Below are positions 1-5,683 of a stretch of DNA of 7,570 bases, piece after piece. This DNA comes from Vicinamibacteria bacterium (GTDB lineage Bacteria > Acidobacteriota > Vicinamibacteria > Vicinamibacterales > 2-12-FULL-66-21). The stretch is taken from assembly GCA_025937075.1 (NCBI GenBank), contig JAICSD010000221.1, positions 1-7,570 of the forward strand. The letters run 5' to 3'. Made by a program: the position numbers and the translations under genes. Within the stretch, counting starts at the first letter, position 1; each line of letters opens with the position of its first letter. The notes beneath the pieces were generated by a model. The model worked only from the letters and a program-made list of their open reading frames with translations, had not been told where the DNA came from and ran no database searches.

Positions 1-1189
1 CAAATCGTCCTCCGGACTTCTGGGCGGTGTCGAGCGCATCCTTCACCAGACGATCGGCAGCGTCGCGTCCGAGCGGTGGAGTCAGCAGCATCATGGCACG
101 CTCGGCGAACACGCTGCCCTTCGTACTCTCGATATGCGCGCGCATCGTCTGTGGATCGACCCGGAGCGCCTCCATCGTTGCGGCGAGCGCCGCCAGCGCC
201 GCGCCCGTCGATTGCACGACGTCGGCGACGATTGGCCACTCAGCGTGCAAGCCTCCGACACCGCGCTCGTGCTCCTGGACCATACCCGTGAGGAAGGCGG
301 CGACCAGGCCGGGGAGTCGGGTTGCCGCGGCGAGAACGATCGCCGAACCCGAGGGGTTCTTCTTCTGCGGCATCGACGAGGAGCCGCCGCCCGGTTCGGA
401 CGCCTCGTGCACCTCGTGCTGCATCAGCAGGCTGATATCGCGCGCGATCTTGCCGAGCGTCGCCGTGTAGATCCCGCAGCCGGTCACGATGCCCGCGAGC
501 CGATCGCGATGCGAGTGCCACGGCGCGTCCGGACATTGGAGGCCGAGCGCCGCCGCGAGCGTCGTCGCGATTGCAGGCCCGCGATCGCCGAGCGCCGCCA
601 TTGTCCCCGCGGCTCCGCCGAACTGCAGCGACACGCCGTCGGCCCAGCTCGAGGACAATCGCGACCAGTTGCGAGCCGTCGCACCGTACCAGCCCGCAAC
701 CTTGAGGCCGAAGGTGACGGGAGGAGCCGGCTGGAGGAGCGTCCGTCCCAACATGAGTGTGGAGGCGTGCGCGTCCGACAACGTGCGAAGCGCGCGCTGC
801 AGACGCGCATGGTCACGGGCAAGCACGTCGCGCGCGCGTACGAGCAGCAACACGAGGGCGGTGTCGGAGATGTCCTGGCTCGTCGCGCCCCAGTGCACGA
901 ATGCCGCAGCGTCCGCATCATGCGCACGCACACACGCCCTGAGCGCGTGCACGAGCGGAATCGCGAGGGTCGCCGATTCGCGCGCCTCGCGCGCAATCGC
1001 CGCCGCATCGTACAGATCCCCGCGAGCGCACGCGGTTATCGCGTCCGCAGCGCCCGGAGGAATCAGTCCCGCGCGCGCCTGCACGCGCGCGAGCGCGGCC
1101 TCGACGGCGAGCATCGCGTCGAGGACGGAAGCGTCGGAGAAAATCGCGGCGAGCTCGTCGGTCGTCGACAGGCTATCGATGAGGCGCAT
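1..1189 (-). CDS. pcaB: 3-carboxy-cis,cis-muconate cycloisomerase PcaB (C-terminus cut by left edge)
   Basis: PcaB cyclises 3-carboxy-cis,cis-muconate to 4-carboxymuconolactone, the step after ring opening by PcaHG in the cytoplasm. The minus-strand frame opens at ATG 1189 (MRLIDSLSTTDELAAIFSD) and stays open to base 1, giving 396 codons. Family members run about 350-450 residues, so a short C-terminal part is missing. It belongs to the fumarase/aspartase/argininosuccinate lyase superfamily: HWGATSQD is at residues 99-106, and the superfamily signature GGSSSMPQKKNP at about 268-279 holds the catalytic serine loop. QEHERG and LHAEWP follow near 305-318, as is usual for PcaB. A weak purine stretch (AGAGAT) precedes the start. 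It is the last visible gene of the operon, 136 bp after pcaG, and that gap contains two hairpin repeats. The context with pcaHG separates it from adenylosuccinate lyase, its main rival by family. Confidence 0.93.
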   Translation of the reverse strand, partial: MRLIDSLSTTDELAAIFSDASVLDAMLAVEAALARVQARAGLIPPGAADAITACARGDLYDAAAIAREARESATLAIPLVHALRACVRAHDADAAAFVHWGATSQDISDTALVLLLVRARDVLARDHARLQRALRTLSDAHASTLMLGRTLLQPAPPVTFGLKVAGWYGATARNWSRLSSSWADGVSLQFGGAAGTMAALGDRGPAIATTLAAALGLQCPDAPWHSHRDRLAGIVTGCGIYTATLGKIARDISLLMQHEVHEASEPGGGSSSMPQKKNPSGSAIVLAAATRLPGLVAAFLTGMVQEHERGVGGLHAEWPIVADVVQSTGAALAALAATMEALRVDPQTMRAHIESTKGSVFAERAMMLLTPPLGRDAADRLVKDALDTAQKSGGRF

Positions 1190-1221
1190 GCGGATCTCTA
1201 CTGCGGGGCAACCCTTTCAGC

Positions 1222-1248
1222 TGTGGGGCGGCCCGTTCAGGGCCGCCT
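1222..1248. repeat. Dispersed palindrome, family A copy (pcaG-pcaB gap)
   Basis: A perfect 8-bp stem, GGCGGCCC (1227-1234) with GGGCCGCC (1240-1247), has loop GTTCA. The 26 bases 1222-1247 match 6609-6634 at 25 positions, so this is a dispersed repeat and not a chance hairpin. It lies in the transcribed gap between pcaG and pcaB and could cap or stabilise the upstream mRNA. It has no T-tract and is not a canonical terminator. Confidence 0.75.
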
Positions 1249-1251
1249 GCA

Positions 1252-1273
1252 CGCGGGCCTAAAAAGGCCCGCG
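1252..1273. repeat. Second palindrome of the pcaG-pcaB gap (compound element)
   Basis: A perfect 8-bp stem, CGCGGGCC (1252-1259) with GGCCCGCG (1266-1273), has loop TAAAAA. It follows the 1222-1248 palindrome after four bases. Outer bases TGTGGGGC (1222-1229) and GCGCCACA (1271-1278) are near inverted repeats (one mismatch), so 1222-1278 reads as one two-hairpin compound element. On the minus (operon) strand the loop is TTTTTA, too short and misplaced for an intrinsic terminator. Confidence 0.6.
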
Positions 1274-1325
1274 CCACATTTGACCGGGAGCCGGCAATCG
1301 GCAGTCATGCAGCGGAACAGGCAAC

Positions 1326-1949
1326 TCACAAATCGAAGAAGACCGTCTCGCCCCTGCCCTGCAGCCTGATGTCGAACGTCCACAGGCCAGGATCTCCGGC
1401 ACCAGGAGATGCCATCAGCGTTTCACGCCGATTGACGGGAACCACGGCCAGGACCGGATCCGACGTCAGAGCGGCGTCACCTCCGAAATAAATCCGCGTG
1501 TAGAGGTGACGCTGCAGACCCCGCGCGAACAGACTGACGTTGATGTGCGACGCCTGCAGCACTCCGGCGTTGCCCTCCACACGACCCGGGCGAATCGTCT
1601 CGAACACGCACGCACCTTCCGTGTTCGTGGGAAGCCGGCCGAAGCCGCAGAACGCATCGACCATTGTGTGGCGCGGTCCTTTCAGGGCCGCGCTCTCGCC
1701 CGGCTCCGCGTACTTGCCGTGGGCATCGGCGTGATACAGCTCCACGAGCGCGTCGGGCACAGGCACGCCATCGGCGTCCAGCACGCGCACGCGCAAGCGA
1801 ATTCGGTCGCCCGCGGTACCAGGGTGCACGAGACAACCGAGCGTCGTGTTCGCGGAAAGCGCGAAGTGGAAGAACGGACCCACCGTCTGCGATGCCGTCG
1901 GGATCACGCCGCTTCCGCGTGAAGGCGGAAGCCACATATCCGGCGTCAC
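1326..1949 (-). CDS. pcaG: Protocatechuate 3,4-dioxygenase alpha subunit PcaG
   Basis: This is the non-iron subunit of the (alpha-beta-Fe) intradiol dioxygenase that cleaves protocatechuate. The preferred start is GTG 1949, which overlaps the pcaH stop as GTGA and has GAGG seven bases upstream. It gives 207 residues. ATG 1937 and ATG 2018 are alternatives. The segment ASQTVGPFFH (19-28) holds the active-site-lining Thr, Gly and Pro of the family (T22, G24, P25). SHINVSLFARG (134-144) carries R143, equivalent to alpha-Arg133 of the Pseudomonas putida enzyme. The protein ends GRGETVFFDL, as PcaG does. The subunit lacks the beta subunit's iron ligands, as expected. Oddly, two palindromic repeats lie in frame: bases 1912-1935 encode residues W6-S13, and bases 1662-1691 encode the ten residues A87-M96. 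The family core is intact, so the gene is probably functional. Confidence 0.94.
   Translation of the reverse strand: MTPDMWLPPSRGSGVIPTASQTVGPFFHFALSANTTLGCLVHPGTAGDRIRLRVRVLDADGVPVPDALVELYHADAHGKYAEPGESAALKGPRHTMVDAFCGFGRLPTNTEGACVFETIRPGRVEGNAGVLQASHINVSLFARGLQRHLYTRIYFGGDAALTSDPVLAVVPVNRRETLMASPGAGDPGLWTFDIRLQGRGETVFFDL
1666..1693. repeat. Family A palindrome inside pcaG coding sequence
   Basis: Twenty-four of 28 bases match 6608-6635. The hairpin pairs 1671-1679 with 1685-1693 around loop TTTCA, with one G-T wobble. One stem pair differs from the 6608 copy on both sides (C1672-G1692 here, G6614-C6634 there), so pairing is kept. On the minus strand it is read in frame as part of AALKGPRHTM in PcaG. 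The intergenic copy read the same way gives AALKGPPHTT, without a stop. Confidence 0.72.
1911..1935. repeat. Family B palindrome at the pcaG 5' end
   Basis: Stem GCTTCCGC (1911-1918) pairs perfectly with GCGGAAGC (1925-1932). Bases 1912-1935 match 4289-4312 in the pcaI-pobA gap at 23 of 24 positions. The copy lies just inside the pcaG reading frame, between the start codon and the conserved ASQTVGPFF segment, and encodes WLPPSRGS. Confidence 0.72.
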
Positions 1950-2707
1950 CGTGGCGCCTCGAACGGCGTCGACCGGTCGCCGCGAAGGACGATGTCGAAG
2001 CGGTAGCCCAGGGCCCATTCAGGGCGCGTGAGATGGAGATCGAACGCCGAGATGAGCCGCTGGCGAGCGCGCTCGTCAGGGACGCCCTGAAAGATCGGGT
2101 CGTACGCGAACAGCGGATCGTCAGGAAAGTACATCTGCGTGACGAGCCGCGACGCGAGGTTCAGGCCGAACAGTGAAAAATGGATGTGCGCCGGCCGCCA
2201 GGCGTTCGGATGATTGCGCCACGGATAGGCGCCCGGCCTGATCGTGACGAACTGGTAGCGCCCTTCCGCATCCGTGAGCGTCCGTCCCGCGCCCGTGAAG
2301 TTCGGGTCGAGCGGCGCCGGATGATCGTCAAGGGCATGCGCGTAGCGGCCAGCCGCATTGCACTGCCAGATCTCGACGAGCGTGTGCGGGACCGGACGTC
2401 CCCGTTCGTCCAGCACGCGGCCTGCCACGATGATGCGCTGGCCCAGCGGCTCCGCCGCGTGCTGCCGCGTCAGATCGTTATCCGTCTCACCGACGGGCAG
2501 CAGCCCGTAAACAGGGGCCGCGAGGTTCGCGAGATTCTCTGGAATCGTCACCAGCGGCTGGAGCGGCGCGCGCCGGATGGTCGAACGATAGGGCGGATAG
2601 AGGAGCGTCGGCTGAGCAGCCTCTCGCTCGGCGCGCCGTGACGTGCGGAGATCCTCCGCCGCTTCATTCGACGGCGGTTCTGCCGTGTGCTCGTGCCGTA
2701 CGGGCAT
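1946..2707 (-). CDS. pcaH: Protocatechuate 3,4-dioxygenase beta subunit PcaH
   Basis: This is the iron-binding subunit of protocatechuate 3,4-dioxygenase, which cleaves protocatechuate between its hydroxyls to 3-carboxy-cis,cis-muconate using Fe(III) and O2. It has 253 residues. The iron ligands are visible as Y122 (NAAGRYAH), Y161 (GAYPWRN), H174 and H176 (RPAHIHFSLFG), with the catalytic Arg at R171. All lie exactly 14 residues later than Tyr108, Tyr147, His160, His162 and Arg157 of the P. putida subunit. The core is therefore colinear and the excess is at the N-terminus. RIIVAGRVLDERGRPVP near 91-107 and GYRFDIVLRGDRSTPFE near 234-250 are also typical. ATG 2707 has AGGGA five bases upstream. 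No ATG, GTG or TTG follows in the next 40 codons, so the start lies 44 bases inside the preceding CoA-transferase gene. Its stop overlaps the pcaG start, implying translational coupling of the two subunits. Confidence 0.96.
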   Translation of the reverse strand: MPVRHEHTAEPPSNEAAEDLRTSRRAEREAAQPTLLYPPYRSTIRRAPLQPLVTIPENLANLAAPVYGLLPVGETDNDLTRQHAAEPLGQRIIVAGRVLDERGRPVPHTLVEIWQCNAAGRYAHALDDHPAPLDPNFTGAGRTLTDAEGRYQFVTIRPGAYPWRNHPNAWRPAHIHFSLFGLNLASRLVTQMYFPDDPLFAYDPIFQGVPDERARQRLISAFDLHLTRPEWALGYRFDIVLRGDRSTPFEAPR

Positions 2708-3449
2708 TGAGATCCCTGAGGGTGTCGAGCTCGTCGCGATTCGGGGGCAGCGTCCCGTCTACGTTCGCCGCAAAACGTACCGCCCAGCCGGTGTTCTCGC
2801 GAATTCGTTCGTGCGTGACGCCAGGGTGCACGCTGACGACGACGAACTCCATCGTCGCCGGATCGGGCTTCATCATACACAAGTCCGTCACGAGCAGAGC
2901 GGGGCCTTCGGTCGGAATCCCGAGCGCGCGCCGCTCGCGTCCTGTCGGTCCGTGCCCCAGCGAGGTCATGAAGTCCAGCCTCTCGACGAGCGCGCGCGGG
3001 TGGTGACGCATGACGATGTAGATTCGGCCGCAGCTCGTGGCGATCTCGGTCGCGCCGCCGCTGCCCGGCAGCCGAACCTTCGGCTGCCGATAGTCGCCGA
3101 TGACCGTGCTGTTCAGGTCCCCGAACCGATCCACCTGCGCGCCGCCCAGAAATCCCACGGAGATGCGGCCTCCCTGCAGCCAGTACTGAAACATCTCGGG
3201 CACGGATACGGTCGTGAGCGCCGTTTCGCACAACTCTCCATCGCCGATCGACAGCGGCAGCACGTGCGGCTTCGTGTCGAGCGTGCCTGATTCGTACACG
3301 AGCGTCAGTCCCGGAGCGTGCGTGAGCCGCGCCAGATTGCAGGCCGCCGACGGAAGGCCGATGCCGACGAAGCAGACGTCCTCGTTGCGCAGCGCTCGCG
3401 CGGCGGCGATGGTCATCATCTCGGTGGCGTTGTAAGCCGGATCGCTCAT
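2664..3449 (-). CDS. catJ: 3-oxoadipate CoA-transferase subunit B (CatJ/GctB type)
   Basis: This is the beta subunit of a heteromeric family I CoA-transferase. In this context it moves CoA from succinyl-CoA to 3-oxoadipate, the step before thiolysis. It has 261 residues, usual for CatJ. Recognisable segments are NATEMMTIAAARAL (7-20), VCFVGIGLPS (25-34), LVYESGTLDTKP (50-61), LPLSIGDGELCETA, VGFLGGAQVDRFGDLN, and the C-terminal LHPGVT-like stretch and ENTGWAVRFA. E53 in the YESG segment fits the glutamate that forms the CoA thioester in glutaconate CoA-transferase (Glu54). The start ATG 3449 overlaps the stop of subunit A as ATGA, so translation is coupled. The sequence resembles CatJ of the catechol branch and glutaconate CoA-transferase, not the SCOT-like PcaJ of P. 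putida. Function as pcaJ is inferred from operon position. Glutaconate is the main alternative substrate. Confidence 0.9.
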   Translation of the reverse strand: MSDPAYNATEMMTIAAARALRNEDVCFVGIGLPSAACNLARLTHAPGLTLVYESGTLDTKPHVLPLSIGDGELCETALTTVSVPEMFQYWLQGGRISVGFLGGAQVDRFGDLNSTVIGDYRQPKVRLPGSGGATEIATSCGRIYIVMRHHPRALVERLDFMTSLGHGPTGRERRALGIPTEGPALLVTDLCMMKPDPATMEFVVVSVHPGVTHERIRENTGWAVRFAANVDGTLPPNRDELDTLRDLNARTARAHGRTAVE

Positions 3450-4255
3450 CGGTGTTCCATCACGTTGCCTCTCATCCACGTACTGAAGCGATTCCGGTCG
3501 CGCGAGATCGCGTCCCACTCCCCGTAGAACGCGTTGTCGCGCTGGTAGTGCCCGTGCGCATACGAAGGGCGTGCGCCGCCAGGTGCGACGGCAATCGCGC
3601 TGATGACCCACGACGGGAGAATCACCGCGTTCGTGCCGTGTGGAAGCTCGTCGACGACTTCTTCGACGGTCACGAGGCTGCGCGCGGCGGCGAGCACCAC
3701 TTCCTTCTGCACGCCGACGATGCCTTGAATGAGGACGTTGCCTGCGCGGTCGGCCGTCTGTGCATGGACGACGGCGACGTCCGGGCGGATTGCCGGCACG
3801 CAGGCGAGCGGCTCGCCGGTGAAAGGACACGCCACGAACGTGATGTTCGGGTTGACGCGTGCGAGATCGGAGCCGCGATAGCCGCGAAAGAACGCGCACG
3901 GCATCCCGGCCGCGCCCGCGGCGTACGCGTTCGCCATCGCCGCGTGGCTGTGCTCTTCGATCTCGAGCGGCCGCGGCCAGCCGTTCTCGACCGCATCGCG
4001 CAGCCGGTGCAGCGAGCCGACGCCGGGGTTGCCGCCCCACGAGAAGATCAGCTTTCGCGCGCAGCCCATCCCAATCATCTGATCGAACAGCAGGTCGGGC
4101 GTCATGCGGATCAGCGTCAGATCGCGGATCTGCTGGCGGATGATCTCGTGGCCGGCCGCAAACGGGATCAGGTGGGTGAAACCTTCGAGCGCGACGCGAT
4201 CGCCCGGGCGCACGAGCCGCGCGACGGCGTCGGGAAGCTCGAGAAATTCGCTCAT
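3446..4255 (-). CDS. catI: 3-oxoadipate CoA-transferase subunit A (CatI/GctA type)
   Basis: This is the alpha subunit partner of the downstream CatJ-type gene, together forming a 3-oxoadipate:succinyl-CoA CoA-transferase. It has 269 residues. Typical CatI/GctA segments are VALEGFTHLIPFAAGHEIIR (21-40), LTLIRMTPDL (46-55), FSWGGNPGVGSLHRLRDAVE (71-90), EIEEHSHAAMANAY (98-111), NITFVACPFTGE (137-148) and RPSYAHGHYQRDNAFY (229-244). It lacks the GGFGTAGMP motif of SCOT-like PcaI. ATG 4255 is the only plausible start, because an in-frame TAA lies a few codons upstream. The purine stretch GGAG touches the ATG directly, which is too close for an ordinary ribosome site. It is the first gene of the minus-strand operon, and its promoter must lie in the repeat-filled gap shared with pobA. 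Confidence 0.9.
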   Translation of the reverse strand: MSEFLELPDAVARLVRPGDRVALEGFTHLIPFAAGHEIIRQQIRDLTLIRMTPDLLFDQMIGMGCARKLIFSWGGNPGVGSLHRLRDAVENGWPRPLEIEEHSHAAMANAYAAGAAGMPCAFFRGYRGSDLARVNPNITFVACPFTGEPLACVPAIRPDVAVVHAQTADRAGNVLIQGIVGVQKEVVLAAARSLVTVEEVVDELPHGTNAVILPSWVISAIAVAPGGARPSYAHGHYQRDNAFYGEWDAISRDRNRFSTWMRGNVMEHR

Positions 4256-4271
4256 CTCCGCCGAGCATTAT

Positions 4272-4319
4272 TGATCTCTGTGGCATCTCTTCCGCCTGAA
4301 GGCGGAAGCCACGAGATCA
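4272..4319. repeat. Family B palindrome, extended form, in the pcaI-pobA divergent gap
   Basis: The inner stem CTTCCGCC (4289-4296) pairs with GGCGGAAG (4301-4308) around loop TGAA. An outer arm, TGATCTC (4272-4278) plus GTGG (4280-4283), pairs with CCAC (4309-4312) plus GAGATCA (4313-4319). One base is bulged at 4279 and five unpaired bases lie at 4284-4288. That makes about 19 base pairs in all, starting 17 bases upstream of the CoA-transferase start. Its core recurs in pcaG at 1912-1935 with one mismatch. Confidence 0.75.
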
Positions 4320-4326
4320 GCAGTCG

Positions 4327-4386
4327 CCGGATCCCGAACCCCGAACCCCGGACCCCGGATTCCGGATTCCGGATCCCGGACGCCGG
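4327..4386. repeat. Degenerate heptanucleotide tandem array before pobA
   Basis: Eight units of seven bases plus four bases run without interruption: CCGGATC, CCGAACC, CCGAACC, CCGGACC, CCGGATT, CCGGATT, CCGGATC, CCGGACG, CCGG. The array ends 16 bases before the preferred pobA start and one base before the upstream ATG 4388. It thus fills the place where a leader and ribosome site would be expected, and no clear Shine-Dalgarno sequence is seen there. Confidence 0.85.
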
Positions 4387-4402
4387 TATGATTCACGCTG
4401 CG

Positions 4403-5599
4403 ATGACGACCCTTCGCACGCAGGTCGGAATCATCGGCGCGGGCCCGGCCGGGCTCATGCTCGGGCATCTGCTGCACCGCGCCGGCATCGATTCCGTGAT
4501 CCTCGAGGATCGGAGCGAGGAGCACGTCATCGATCGCGTGCGGGCGGGCGTGCTCGAACAGGGCAGCGTGGATCTGATGCACGCGGTCGGCGTCGGTGCG
4601 CGACTCGACAAAATCGGAATGCGTCACGACGGCATCTACATCGCGTTTCAGGGCGAGCGCCATCGCATCGACTTCAGGGAGCTGACCGGCGGACGTTCGA
4701 TCACCATCTACGGGCAGAACGAGCTCGTGAAGGACCTGATTGCCGCGCGGCGCGCGACAGGGCGCCCTCTGTTCTTCGAGGTGGAAGACGTTCAGCTCGA
4801 CGATCTCCAATCGAAGCATCCGGCCATTGGCTTCACGCACGATGGCGCCGAACACGAGCTGCGGTGCGACGTCATCGCCGGCTGCGATGGTTCGCATGGC
4901 GTCTCACGGCACGCGATCCCGGCGTCGCACGTCCGAACCTACGAACGCACGTATCCGTTTGCGTGGCTGGGCATCCTCGCTGACGCCGCGCCCTCATCCG
5001 ACGAGCTCGTCTACAGCCTTCACGAACGCGGCTTCGCGCTCTTCAGCATGCGATCGACGACGGTCACGCGCCTGTATCTCCAATGCGGCCCCGAGGAGGA
5101 CGCTGCCGATTGGCCGGACGAGCGCATCTGGGCAGAACTGCAGGAGCGGCTGCAGACGGGAGATGGATGGCGTCCGAACGAAGGCTCGATCACGCAGAAG
5201 GGCGTGACCCCGATGCGCAGCTTCGTCTGCGAGCCGATGCGCGATCGCCGCCTGTTCCTCGCCGGCGACGCCGCGCATGTCGTTCCCCCGACGGGCGCGA
5301 AGGGGCTGAACCTCGCGATGTCGGATGTCACGACGCTCGCGGGTGCGCTTGCTGAGTTCTTCAGAGCCGGCAGTGAGGCGCTGCTCGATGAATACTCGAA
5401 TCGCGCACTGCGGCGCGCCTGGCGTGCGCAGCGCTTCTCGTGGTGGATGACATCGATGCTGCACCGCAGCGACGAGGGCAACCCGTTCGACTACCGGCGC
5501 CAGCTCGCGGAGCTCGAGTATCTCGTCAGCTCGAAGGCGGCGATGACGAGCCTCGCAGAAAACTACGCGGGCTTCCCGTTCGATGAACCGCCCGCTTAG
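4403..5599 (+). CDS. pobA: 4-hydroxybenzoate 3-monooxygenase PobA
   Basis: This is a class A flavoprotein hydroxylase converting 4-hydroxybenzoate to protocatechuate with O2 and NAD(P)H, and so feeding the divergent pca operon. It has 398 residues, against 394 in Pseudomonas. GAGPAG (12-17) binds FAD, CDG (161-163) is the conserved DG motif, and GDAAHVVPPTGAKGLNLA (288-305) is the second FAD motif. With a constant offset of three from Pseudomonas numbering, the substrate residues are kept: Y204 (Tyr201), S215 (Ser212), R217 (Arg214), R223 (Arg220), Y225 (Tyr222), P296 (Pro293) and Y388 (Tyr385). The coenzyme-recognition stretch differs: EDRSEEH (35-41) replaces the ERQTPDY that favours NADPH. 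ATG 4403 gives MTTLRTQVGIIGAG, closest to the family N-terminus. ATG 4388 would add five residues. Neither has a good ribosome site, because a heptamer array precedes them. Confidence 0.95.
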   Translation: MTTLRTQVGIIGAGPAGLMLGHLLHRAGIDSVILEDRSEEHVIDRVRAGVLEQGSVDLMHAVGVGARLDKIGMRHDGIYIAFQGERHRIDFRELTGGRSITIYGQNELVKDLIAARRATGRPLFFEVEDVQLDDLQSKHPAIGFTHDGAEHELRCDVIAGCDGSHGVSRHAIPASHVRTYERTYPFAWLGILADAAPSSDELVYSLHERGFALFSMRSTTVTRLYLQCGPEEDAADWPDERIWAELQERLQTGDGWRPNEGSITQKGVTPMRSFVCEPMRDRRLFLAGDAAHVVPPTGAKGLNLAMSDVTTLAGALAEFFRAGSEALLDEYSNRALRRAWRAQRFSWWMTSMLHRSDEGNPFDYRRQLAELEYLVSSKAAMTSLAENYAGFPFDEPPA

Positions 5600-5626
5600 C
5601 GAACCCTCACGGCCACGCGGCTCCTG

Positions 5627-5632
5627 TATACT
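5627..5632 (+). promoter_or_regulatory. Candidate -10 element (TATACT) for the ThuA-like gene
   Basis: TATACT, preceded directly by TG, lies 52 bases before the ATG in the short pobA-downstream gap. It is an AT-rich island in GC-rich sequence. No good -35 hexamer is visible at the right distance. The prediction rests on a single hexamer. Confidence 0.4.
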
Positions 5633-5645
5633 TTCCGCCCGCTGA

Positions 5646-5666
5646 CCCGGCGGGGCGACCCCCGGG
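5646..5666 (+). other. GC-rich hairpin in the leader of the ThuA-like gene
   Basis: CCCGG-C-GGG (5646-5654) can pair with CCCCCGGG (5659-5666) with one bulged base. It ends four bases before the AGGAG ribosome site at 5670-5674. It could tune translation or simply reflect base composition. It has no T-tract and is not a terminator. Confidence 0.3.
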
Positions 5667-5683
5667 ACTAGGAGAACTGCGTG

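Noticed and set aside
1292..1305. CGGCAAT-CGGCAGT, two heptamer-like units before pcaB.
   Set aside because: Only two imperfect units, too few to call a tandem array.
134..1369. Long plus-strand open frame opposite pcaB.
   Set aside because: Its Arg-rich composition and lack of any family pattern mark it as the antisense shadow of pcaB in GC-rich DNA.
2008..2035. Palindrome-like GGGCCCATTCAGGGCGC in pcaH resembling family A.
   Set aside because: It encodes RPEWALGYRFDIV, a conserved PcaH segment, and its pairing and identity to family A are poor.
4266..4271. AATAAT on the minus strand as a -10 box for the CoA-transferase operon.
   Set aside because: It lies 10 bases from the start codon, would give an almost leaderless transcript, and has no -35 partner.
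3450..4286. N-terminal extension of the CoA-transferase B frame to an upstream ATG at 4286.
   Set aside because: It is Arg-rich out-of-frame sequence over subunit A. The ATGA overlap and the conserved start at 3449 decide the true gene.
3452..4402. Long plus-strand extension of the pobA frame upstream of its conserved N-terminus.
   Set aside because: It is antisense to the CoA-transferase A gene, crosses the repeat array, and precedes the FAD-binding N-terminus where PobA proteins begin.
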